20,361 nt of DNA from Crenothrix polyspora (lineage in GTDB: Bacteria; Pseudomonadota; Gammaproteobacteria; Methylococcales; Methylomonadaceae): NCBI GenBank assembly GCA_945903675.1, contig CAMDOP010000021.1, forward strand, positions 1 through 20,361. The letters are read 5' to 3'. Of this stretch, positions 6,568 through 16,000 are shown piece after piece. The notes beneath the pieces were generated by a model, which saw only the letters and a program-made list of their open reading frames with translations, did no database searches and had not been told where the DNA came from. A program made the translations under genes and the position numbers. Numbering within the stretch: the first letter of the stretch is position 1; each line of letters starts with the position of its first letter.

Positions 6568-9500
6568 ATGAAAGTCAATACTTTTAATAATTTAGTCGAA
6601 TTATTTCTTTATAGAGCTAAAAAAAATCCAAGTCAGATGGCTTATACCTATCTTAAGGAAGGTATTGTTGAAGAAAGTACTCTGAGTTATGAGGAGTTAG
6701 ATCATAAGGCGAAAGTTGCTGCGGTTGTTATTAGGCGCTATGTGCCCATTAATGGTCGAGTTTTGCTTTTATATCCGCCTGGCATTGATTTTATGATTGG
6801 TTTTGCTGCTTGTTTATATGCGGGTGTTATTGCCATTCCAGTTCCACCACCCGATACAGTGCGCTTAAAAAGAACTTTGCCGCGCTTAAAATCCATCGCA
6901 ATAGACGCAAAGGCAAGTTTGGTTTTAAGTAATGGAGAATTGATTGCATCTGTTAAAGAAATATCGAGAAATCAAGCAGAAGCGGCTATGGAAACCTTTG
7001 CCGTTGAGCACTGGTTAGATTATTGTGATTTAGAGGATGCTTCGGTAAATGATTGGAGCATGCCAGAAATTTATGAGCATAAAATAGCTTATCTACAATA
7101 TACCTCAGGCTCTACTTCAACTCCTAAAGGCGTGATGATGAGTCATGCTAATTTAATACATCATTTAGAAAATATCCATAATACTTGGGCTTATGATGCA
7201 GATAGCATCAGTGTTACTTGGATGCCTTATTTCCATGATTATGGTTTGGTAAATGGTTTACTATCACCCTTGTTTAGCGGTATTCCTTGTTATGTATTAT
7301 CGCCGCTTACCTTTTTAAAGCGTCCGTTCCGTTGGTTGCAGGCGGTTTCCAAATATCGGGCTACACATATGGCTGGACCCAACTTTGCTTATGCTTATTG
7401 CCTAGAAAAAATTAGTTCTGAACAACTTAAAGAATTGGATTTAAGTTCTGTTCAAGTTGCTAGTAACGGTGCTGAGCCAGTGCGTCAAGAAACGATAACG
7501 GCTTTCAGTGAGCGATTTGCCGGTTGTGGTTTTCGAGCCGAATGTTTATATCCTGGTTATGGTTTGGCAGAGGCAACTTTATTGGTAACGACCAAGTTGC
7601 ATGGTGTTTTGCCTAGCTTTTATCAGTTAAATTCCCAACAACGACAAGATGATAATATTCAAGGCTCTGTTGTTAGTTGTGGACCTCCAATAGGTACAAC
7701 AGAGGTAAGAATTGTTAAATTGGAAGCTTTAACAGTTTGTGAAGACAATGAAATAGGTGAAGTTTGGATAAAAGATCCTGGCGTTGCTCAAGGTTATTGG
7801 CAAAACGAACAAGCTACAAAAGACACCTTTCATGCCTATACTTGTAATGGTTTAGGACCTTATTTACGTAGTGGTGATTTAGGTTTTTTGCGTGATGGAG
7901 AGTTATTCATTACCGGTCGATTGAAAGATTTAATCATCATTGATGGCGTCAATCACTATCCTCAAGATATAGAATGGACTGTCATTCAAGGGCATACTGC
8001 TTTGCGTGCAGAGCATGTGGCTGCTTTTTCAGTAACGATTGATAATCAGGAGCGTCTAGTTATAGCAGCTGAATTGAGCCTTAGTTCAGATGATTATCAA
8101 GTTATTGTGCAAACTATACGTAAAGCTATATCAGAGTTTCATGAGCTTGAAGTGTATGCAGTGGCCTTATTAAAAAAAGGCACCATATTCAAAACGTCTA
8201 GTGGTAAGTTACAACGACACGCTTGTAAGCAAGCGTTTTTGCAAGAAACATTCGATACACATGCCTTGTGGAAACAACCCCTTGTTATTAAATCAAGTAC
8301 AACTATAAATTCAAAAAAGTTATCTGATTGGTTAGTTACAAAGTTGGCTCTAGCATTGTCGATAGCACCAGAAACCATAGAGCTAAATCAGGTTTTTTCT
8401 GCGTATGGACTTTCTTCGCGTTTGGCAGTTAGTCTAGTCGGGGACTTGGAAGATTTTTTAGCTGATAACGATGTTAAAGCTTTAGATTTATCACCGACTT
8501 TATTATGGCAATATCCAACCATCTCAACATTAGCCGAATTCTTGCAATCACTACTACAAAATTCTGCGATACCCAGCTCAAATCACTATCATCAAAAATT
8601 AGAACAAGCTCCGATAGCTGTAATTGGCTTAGGTTGCCGCTTTCCTGATGCTGAAAATCCAGAGGAATTTTGGCGTCAGTTGTTTGACGGTCATGATGCC
8701 ATTAAGGACATTCCGCTGCAGCGCTGGAATTTCGATGATTATCCAGAAATTAATACTCGTCGTGCAGGTCTTTTGAATGATGTTGATTTATTTGACGCTG
8801 ATTTTTTTGGTATTGCGGCCAAGGAAGCTGACGCAATGGATCCTCAGCAGCGATTAGTGTTGGAAGTAGCTTACGAAGCCTTAGAGTATGCTGGTATAGC
8901 GCCTGAAAGTTTGGCGCAATCAGAAACTGGCGTATTTGTCGGCATCAGTACTGATGATTATGCGGCTTGGCAATTCGAAGCTATCGATGCTTATCTCGGT
9001 ACCGGAAAAACATTTAGTATTGTCGCTAACCGCCTGTCTTATTTATTGGATTTACGTGGCCCAAGTCTTGCCATAGATACGGCTTGCTCATCTTCGCTAG
9101 TGGCTGTTCATCAAGCATGTCAAAGTTTACGTCAACAAGAATGCTCCTTAGCTTTAGCTGGCGGCGTTAATTTAGTGCTATCACCGCAACTAATGGTCGC
9201 CTTGTCTGCGGCCAATATGTTATCACCTGATGGGCAATGTAAAACTTTTGCTGCCGATGCAGACGGTTATGTGCGTGGCGAAGGTTGCGGTATGGTCGTG
9301 TTAAAACACTTAGAGGATGCAGAGCGAGACGGAGATACTATTCTAGCGGTGATTCGTGGTTCTGCGGTTAATCAAGACGGTCGCAGCAATGGTTTAACTG
9401 CACCGAATCAGACTGCTCAGAAACATGTTATTGAAAAAGCGTTGACCAACGCAGGCATTAAACCAGAAGAGCTTAGTTATATTGAGGCTCATGGCACGGG

Positions 9501-12500
9501 TACGCCTTTAGGTGACCCTATAGAAATGGATGCCTTATTAAGCGTTTTCGGGCGTGCGCCGGAATTGAATGTGGGTTCGGTAAAAACTAATATTGGTCAT
9601 TTGGAGGCGGCGTCTGGTATCGCGGGTTTAATTAAAGTCATTCTAGCTCTGCGTCATCAAGTTATACCTGCACATTTGCATTGTAGTATTCGCAATCCGT
9701 TAATTAAACTGGATCATACTGGCTTTCATATTCCTTTAACAACGATGCCTTGGTTAGTTGAGCAGAGGATCGCTGGGGTTAGTTCATTCGGTTTTGGTGG
9801 CACTAATGCTCATGTCGTTGTATCGGAAGCAAAAAGACCAAAACTGACGATAGAAAATGACGATGTTGCTATGACACAAATTTTGGTAGTATCCGCTAAA
9901 AGTTCTGCAGCATTGCAACAATTATTACATCGTTATATCGGTTTTGTTCAGCGCGAACCGAATCTAAAACTTGCTGATTTATGCTATAGCGCCGCAATGG
10001 GTCGTAGCCATTTTAAATATCGGGCAGCGGTTATAGCTGAAACTGCTGAGATATTATTGAATAAATTGCAGGCTAAAGTTTCACAAAGCTTTCCGATAAC
10101 GCCTAAAAGTCCTCGTAAAATCGCTTTTTTGTTTACCGGACAAGGTTCGCAAACTAAGCAAATGGGTTGGCAGTTATACCAAACTGAACCGGTGTACAAA
10201 GGCTCTATTGATGCCTGTGCAGATTTGTTAGATGATGAATTGCCGCTGTCTTTGAAAGAAGTTATGTTTAATGAGGACGACAGCCTTCTAAATCAAACAG
10301 CTTATACACAACCTTTATTGTTTTCACTGCAATATGCTCTGGCAAAGCTTTGGCTAAGTTGGGGAGTTACGCCGGATATTTTATTAGGTCATAGCGTTGG
10401 TGAGTTTGCACTGGCTTGTTTGGCTGGTGTATTTGAATTACCCGATGCTATTAAACTAATTGCCGCACGTGGGCGATTGATGCAGGCTTTGCCTAGTAAT
10501 GGCAGCATGGCGGCGGTGTTTGCAAATGTTGAGCTGGTAAAATCCGTCATTGAGAAAGTTTCAGGCACTGTTGTTATAGCAGGATTTAATAGCCCTCGCT
10601 TACAGGTTATTTCTGGAGAAAATACAGCTGTTGCAGCGGTATGCGAAATATTGCGTGAACAAGGAATTAGCTCTCAGTCTTTGCTTGTGTCACATGCGTT
10701 TCATTCCCCCTTAATGAATGAAATCTTGGATGAATTTAGCCTGGTGGCGAATAGTTGTCGCTATAATCAGCCTAATATCTCCATCATATCTAGCGTAACT
10801 GGTAAACGGATTGACAAGGATATGATGTCGCCGAATTACTGGATTTCACATGTCGTCGAACCGGTACGATACGCAGATGCTGTAATTTCTTTATTGGCAG
10901 AAAGCTGTGATGTTGCGATAGAAATAGGGTCACAACCCCATGCCTCGGCAATGGCACAGCATGCCAGTGGATCTAATGCTGTGCAGTGGTTGCCAAGTTT
11001 AAAAAAAGGACTAAAAGACAGAGATACTTTATTAGACGCAGTCGCGAGGCTCTATCAGCTTGGCGTTAATTTAGACTGGCGTGGTTTATATAGCATCCCG
11101 AAGCAACGTTTAACCGGATTACCTAATTATCCATTTGAGCGCCAGCGTCATTGGCTGGATACGCAGCCGACATTTTCTAGAAAAGTGCTGGGTCAGGGAA
11201 ATTTATCAACTAAGCCAGTGAAGCAACTTTTTTATCAATGGCATTGGCAGCCTAAAGCTTTGGTTTGTTCGGAATATATTGCAGCAAAAACATGGCTGAT
11301 TTTTGCAGACTCTGGTGGTGTAGGGGTTGGCTTGGCTGAACAACTTAGCTTAGAAGGTCATCAATGCTATATGGTTTTTCCAGGGCAGACTAACCAGAGA
11401 TTAACCTCTACGCAAGGTTGGCAGATAGAGGCGACGGCATCCGGTCTGAGTTATTTGCAAGAGCAACAACTATCGGAACTTCAGGTGATTCATTTATGGA
11501 GCTTGGATCTTGGCACTGACTTGCAGGCTGATGCCCTTTACAAGCAACAAACGTTAGCCTGTTTTAATGTACTGCATATTTTGCAGAAATTATCTGTGGA
11601 TAGTTTATGGTTGGTGACTCGGCAGGTTTATGCTTTCGATGAATCGGAACTTGTGCAGCCGAATCAAGCATTATTATGGGGTATGGCTAAAGCCATTGCC
11701 CTAGAATACCCTAAGATATTCAAAAGCATGATCGATATAGGATCTGCTAGCGATCTTATGCCGTTAATGGCTGAATTAAATTGTAAAGATGAAGAGCTAA
11801 GCCTCGCGCTCAGAGGTGAATATCGTTATATAGGTCGATTGTTGCCTTATGAATTAGCCCAGACCTCAAGCATAATCAAAGCAAATGGCAGTTATCTTAT
11901 CAGTGGTGGTTTAGGCGCATTAGGTCTACAAATAGCTATGCGCTTGTTTGAGCTTGGCGCCCGAAACTTGGTATTGGTTGGTAGACGTTCGCCCAGTGAA
12001 GAGCAGCGAATTGTATTGGCTGAATTAACTAAGCAGGGCTGTTATATTCACATTTTGCAAGCGGATATAGCTTCGCGTGCAGAGTTACAAATTATAGTTG
12101 ATAGGCTTAAACAAATGCCACCGTTATTAGGTATTATCCATGCGGCCGGTGTAGCGGCAGATAAGCCATTGACTAATATGACCGAAGATGATTTCTTGCA
12201 AACTTTGATGGCTAAAGTGCAGGGAGCAGGTTTATTGCATGAAATAAGTCTTGATTATAAGTTGGATTTCTTTTGTCTGTTATCGTCTATTGCGTCTGTT
12301 TGGGGAGCAAAACAGCGCGCTCATTATGCAGCTGCCAATCAATACTTAGATAGACTGAGCGCTTATCGTCAACAGCAACAGTTACCGAGTCTTAGTTTGA
12401 ATTTTGGCCCTTGGCAGGGTGAAGGTATGGCTATAGGTTTAGAGCAAGAGCTGGCTAAAACCGGTATTCGAGCCTTGAATCCTGAGCAAATATTAACGCT

Positions 12501-13044
12501 GCTGCCGCAAATTTTGGCTGTATCGGCAGAGCAACTCATTGTGGTCGATGCCGATTGGTCGGTGCTGTCAGGGGTGTTTGCTGGTTATGCGGGAGCTGGA
12601 TTATTTGAATATCTTAATAAAAACATAGCACATCATGAAAATGCAGCGCCGGATCATTTTATGGATGAGCTGCGTCTCGCCCCCCAAGATCGACAACAGT
12701 CATTGCTGTCAGAACGTCTCCAAATTGAACTGAGTCAAACATTGGGTTTGAAAGTTAATAGCGTCGCTGATGTTGAGCGTGGTTTTTTTGAGATGGGAAT
12801 GGACTCTTTGATGGCTGTTCAGTTTAGAACAAGGCTAGAAAACTTGTTTGGCTTGCAGTTACCAGCCACCTTAGCATTTGATTATCCAAATATTCAATAT
12901 TTATCTGCCTTTTTGTGGTCAGAGTTATCTTTGCCACAAGAACTTGATCAAAAATTTATGATGGCTACAGATAAAGATCAACTAAGCTCAGCGATTGAAT
13001 TCGAATTGAGTGCTTTGGAATATTTATTACGGGATGAAGCATAA
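6568..13044 (+). CDS. type I polyketide synthase 1: FAAL-ACP-KS-AT-KR-ACP
   Basis: Domains in order: fatty acyl-AMP ligase, about 5-570 (YTSGSTSTPKG at 178-188, YGLAE at 331-335, SGDLG at 435-439, catalytic Lys in SSGK, K547); ACP, about 585-665, with Ser617 in GLSS instead of GLDS; KS, about 681-1087 (Cys840, His975, His1011); AT, about 1184-1480 (GHSVGE with Ser1276; HAFH at 1376-1379 predicts malonyl-CoA); KR with its structural subdomain, about 1550-2000 (GGLGALG nucleotide site, Tyr1920, Asn1924; AAD in place of LDD keeps the Asp typical of B-type ketoreductases); ACP, about 2048-2120 (Ser2080 in GMDSL). There is no DH or ER. The enzyme should adenylate a fatty acid, load it on the first ACP, extend it once and leave a beta-hydroxyacyl thioester. 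The acidic C-terminal tail (2125-2158) probably docks to the next protein. It is first in the operon. Confidence 0.97.
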   Translation: MKVNTFNNLVELFLYRAKKNPSQMAYTYLKEGIVEESTLSYEELDHKAKVAAVVIRRYVPINGRVLLLYPPGIDFMIGFAACLYAGVIAIPVPPPDTVRLKRTLPRLKSIAIDAKASLVLSNGELIASVKEISRNQAEAAMETFAVEHWLDYCDLEDASVNDWSMPEIYEHKIAYLQYTSGSTSTPKGVMMSHANLIHHLENIHNTWAYDADSISVTWMPYFHDYGLVNGLLSPLFSGIPCYVLSPLTFLKRPFRWLQAVSKYRATHMAGPNFAYAYCLEKISSEQLKELDLSSVQVASNGAEPVRQETITAFSERFAGCGFRAECLYPGYGLAEATLLVTTKLHGVLPSFYQLNSQQRQDDNIQGSVVSCGPPIGTTEVRIVKLEALTVCEDNEIGEVWIKDPGVAQGYWQNEQATKDTFHAYTCNGLGPYLRSGDLGFLRDGELFITGRLKDLIIIDGVNHYPQDIEWTVIQGHTALRAEHVAAFSVTIDNQERLVIAAELSLSSDDYQVIVQTIRKAISEFHELEVYAVALLKKGTIFKTSSGKLQRHACKQAFLQETFDTHALWKQPLVIKSSTTINSKKLSDWLVTKLALALSIAPETIELNQVFSAYGLSSRLAVSLVGDLEDFLADNDVKALDLSPTLLWQYPTISTLAEFLQSLLQNSAIPSSNHYHQKLEQAPIAVIGLGCRFPDAENPEEFWRQLFDGHDAIKDIPLQRWNFDDYPEINTRRAGLLNDVDLFDADFFGIAAKEADAMDPQQRLVLEVAYEALEYAGIAPESLAQSETGVFVGISTDDYAAWQFEAIDAYLGTGKTFSIVANRLSYLLDLRGPSLAIDTACSSSLVAVHQACQSLRQQECSLALAGGVNLVLSPQLMVALSAANMLSPDGQCKTFAADADGYVRGEGCGMVVLKHLEDAERDGDTILAVIRGSAVNQDGRSNGLTAPNQTAQKHVIEKALTNAGIKPEELSYIEAHGTGTPLGDPIEMDALLSVFGRAPELNVGSVKTNIGHLEAASGIAGLIKVILALRHQVIPAHLHCSIRNPLIKLDHTGFHIPLTTMPWLVEQRIAGVSSFGFGGTNAHVVVSEAKRPKLTIENDDVAMTQILVVSAKSSAALQQLLHRYIGFVQREPNLKLADLCYSAAMGRSHFKYRAAVIAETAEILLNKLQAKVSQSFPITPKSPRKIAFLFTGQGSQTKQMGWQLYQTEPVYKGSIDACADLLDDELPLSLKEVMFNEDDSLLNQTAYTQPLLFSLQYALAKLWLSWGVTPDILLGHSVGEFALACLAGVFELPDAIKLIAARGRLMQALPSNGSMAAVFANVELVKSVIEKVSGTVVIAGFNSPRLQVISGENTAVAAVCEILREQGISSQSLLVSHAFHSPLMNEILDEFSLVANSCRYNQPNISIISSVTGKRIDKDMMSPNYWISHVVEPVRYADAVISLLAESCDVAIEIGSQPHASAMAQHASGSNAVQWLPSLKKGLKDRDTLLDAVARLYQLGVNLDWRGLYSIPKQRLTGLPNYPFERQRHWLDTQPTFSRKVLGQGNLSTKPVKQLFYQWHWQPKALVCSEYIAAKTWLIFADSGGVGVGLAEQLSLEGHQCYMVFPGQTNQRLTSTQGWQIEATASGLSYLQEQQLSELQVIHLWSLDLGTDLQADALYKQQTLACFNVLHILQKLSVDSLWLVTRQVYAFDESELVQPNQALLWGMAKAIALEYPKIFKSMIDIGSASDLMPLMAELNCKDEELSLALRGEYRYIGRLLPYELAQTSSIIKANGSYLISGGLGALGLQIAMRLFELGARNLVLVGRRSPSEEQRIVLAELTKQGCYIHILQADIASRAELQIIVDRLKQMPPLLGIIHAAGVAADKPLTNMTEDDFLQTLMAKVQGAGLLHEISLDYKLDFFCLLSSIASVWGAKQRAHYAAANQYLDRLSAYRQQQQLPSLSLNFGPWQGEGMAIGLEQELAKTGIRALNPEQILTLLPQILAVSAEQLIVVDADWSVLSGVFAGYAGAGLFEYLNKNIAHHENAAPDHFMDELRLAPQDRQQSLLSERLQIELSQTLGLKVNSVADVERGFFEMGMDSLMAVQFRTRLENLFGLQLPATLAFDYPNIQYLSAFLWSELSLPQELDQKFMMATDKDQLSSAIEFELSALEYLLRDEA

Positions 13045-16000
13045 TGAATGACGCTTCGGCTATACGTATAGTAAACGCGCTTAAAAGTGCGCGACAAAAA
13101 ATTCTAGAATTGCAGCAAGGCGACTCGGAGGCTATTGCGATAATCGGAATTGGCTGCCGATTCCCTGGTGGTATTGTAAGTCCTGAAAGTTATTGGGATT
13201 TATTGGAGAAAGGTGTGGATGCGGTTATTGAAACGCCACCTCAACGTTGGGATAAACAAAATTATTATCATCCTGAGCCTAATACGCCTGGATTTACAAA
13301 TACCACACGCGCTGCTTATATTGATCAGGTTGATCAGTTTGATCCACAGTTTTTTAATATATCACCTCGCGAAGCTGTTAATCTTGATCCGCAACAAAGA
13401 CTCGTTTTAGAAACGGCTTGGGAGGCTTTGGAGCGGGCAGGAAACATTCCTGACCGTTTGGCAGGCACTAAGGCAGGCGTGTTTGTTGGTATTACAGCTA
13501 ATGACTATGGTCAATTGTCCGATGAAATAACTCGTTATGATGCTTATTTTAATAGCGGTAATAGCTTAAACGTGGCTGCTGGTCGTTTATCTTATACTTT
13601 GGGTTATACCGGCCCCAGCATCGCGGTAGATACCGCCTGCTCATCTTCTTTAACTGCTGTACATTTGGCTTGCCAAAGTCTTAAACAACATGAGTGTCGT
13701 TTAGCTTTAGCGGGTGGCGTTAATTTAATGTTATTGGTACAAAATACTATTGCCTTGTCCCAAGCAGGAATGTTGTCTAGTGATGGTCGATGTAAGACCT
13801 TTGATGCCTCGGCGAACGGTTATGTCCGCGGCGAGGGTTGCGGCATGGTTGTTTTAAAACGCTTAAGTGATGCTATCGCAGATAGAGATAGCGTATTGGC
13901 AGTGATTAGGGGCTCAGCGGTTAATCAAGACGGCCCTAGTGGAGGGCTGACAGTACCGAATGGTATTTCACAGCAAGCCGTTATTGAACAAGCCTTGGCA
14001 AATGCAAAAGTCAGTCCAGAAATGATTGATTATGTTGAAGCCCATGGTACAGGGACGCCCTTGGGTGATCCTATTGAAGTCAATGCTTTGGCAGGCGTAT
14101 TCGGAGCCAGCCATAGCTCAGAAAGACCGTTAGCTATAGGATCAGTCAAGACCAATATTGGTCATCTTGAATCAGCAGCGGGTATAGCCGGCTTAATTAA
14201 GCTAGTTTTAGCCTTACAGCATCAAAAAATTCCAAAACAGTTGCATTATCAAACCCCCAATCCTCATATCGATTGGGACAATTTGCCGATTAAAGTTGTC
14301 GATACCGAAAAGCCTTGGCCGCGCGGTGAGAAACGCCGATTAGCGGGCGTAAGTGCCTTTGGTTTTAGTGGCACCAATGCCCATATAATCGTTGAAGAAA
14401 GTCCTGTTCTGAATGTTGAAGCTAGCTTGTCGGAGCCCTGCTATTTATTAGTGCTTTCGGCCAAAAGTGATATAGCACTTAATGCTTTAAAACAGCGCTA
14501 TTTAGATTATTTAACAGCTCATCCTGATGTTGATATGGCTTCAGTCTGTTATACAGCTGCCGTTGGTCGTCAACATTTCAATGTTCGTTATGCGCTATTG
14601 GCTGCTGATGTTGAACAAGCTCGGCAACTATTATCAGGCGTAGATGTCAGCGCATTGTGGCCGAATAATTCTTGGCAAGACATTAGTCATCGCTATATTC
14701 AGGGCGAAAAAATCGATTGGCTAGCCGTTTATAAGGAGCGCAAGCTAACTAAACTTGCCTTACCAACCTATCCATTCCAACGTCAGCGCTATTGGTTAGC
14801 CGCTAATACTACCGCAAATCGAAGCTTCAAGTCAGGCCATTCGTTGTTAGGTAGCAAAATTCCATCAGCGTTGCGTACTATTCAGTACCAAAGTCTACTC
14901 AGTCCAGAGCAGCCCAGATGGTTGGCTGATCATCGATTAGGACCCAGCATTGTATTCCCAGCTACTGGTTATATTGAATTGGCGATAGCCGCAGGAAAAC
15001 AGTTGTTACAAAGTGAACAACTCAGCGTTCAAAATCTTAATATAAAGACGGCATTATTGATTGATAGCCGTATCAGCGTGCAGATCTCATTGGAAGCAAT
15101 AGAGGAGGGTTATCGCTTTAGCATCGCCAGTTGTCCGGAAAAAAAGCTTGCCGAAGGCCAATGGATAGAGCATGCCGATGGCGAGATCAAACTTGACACT
15201 GCAAACGAAGTTGAAAACGTCAATCCAGCTATAAAAACAGCTTTTTCGGAAATCGATACAGTCGCCTCTGATATTGTCGATTATTATGAAAGTTTTCGAG
15301 AGCAAGGTTTAGACTACGGTCCCTGCTTTCAAGGCATCCGTAATTTCAGCGTACAAGACAATGTCGTTACCGGTCTGATTGCGCTGGCAGACACCGGTAT
15401 GTACGAAGCAAGTCATTACCTTTTGCATCCAGCCTTGTTGGATAGTTGCTTGCAACTGCTTAAAGCTGCAAGCAAGGGCAATCAACAGCGCTATTGGCCT
15501 GTTGCCTTGGATCAGCTCAGACTTTATAAAAGTGGCGTTGATGCCGTCTACTGTCAGGCCACAGTGACCGATAGTGGTGACTATTTTAGCGCTGATCTTA
15601 AATTGTATAATCGTCAAGGCTTAGCTGTAGCTGATCTTAATCGACTAATGTTGCGTCCAGTCAGTGCTGAACAACTGCGTAATCAAAGCGAACGCCCATT
15701 GGATAACTACCATATTATCTGGCAACAATTGGTTAAAGAGCCAGAAATAACAGATACAGATCAACAGCGTTGGATGATTTTTATTGATTCCGGTGCTTTA
15801 GCAGATCAACTTAAAGAGCAATTGCCCAATAGTATATTCGTCCGTAGAGGAAGTCACTATAGCCGTTTAGATGAACAGCATTGCCAAATTGATCCTGAAA
15901 ATGCTCAGGATTACCAACAGCTGCTTTCAGGGTATTCAGACATATCAGGCATCGTTCATGTTTGGAGTACCGGATTGATCGACGTCGATAACCATATAAG

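Noticed and set aside
6568..8300. Reading the first domain of PKS 1 as an NRPS adenylation domain
   Set aside because: The domain is followed by ACP and KS with no condensation domain. Its YTSGSTSTPKG core, its WMPYFHDYGL stretch and the overall layout fit a fatty acyl-AMP ligase.
13213..13410. Plus-strand ORF in another frame inside PKS 2
   Set aside because: It overlaps the KS-coding frame, is dominated by Ile and Leu as expected of an off-frame read of AT-rich DNA, and has no ribosome-binding site.
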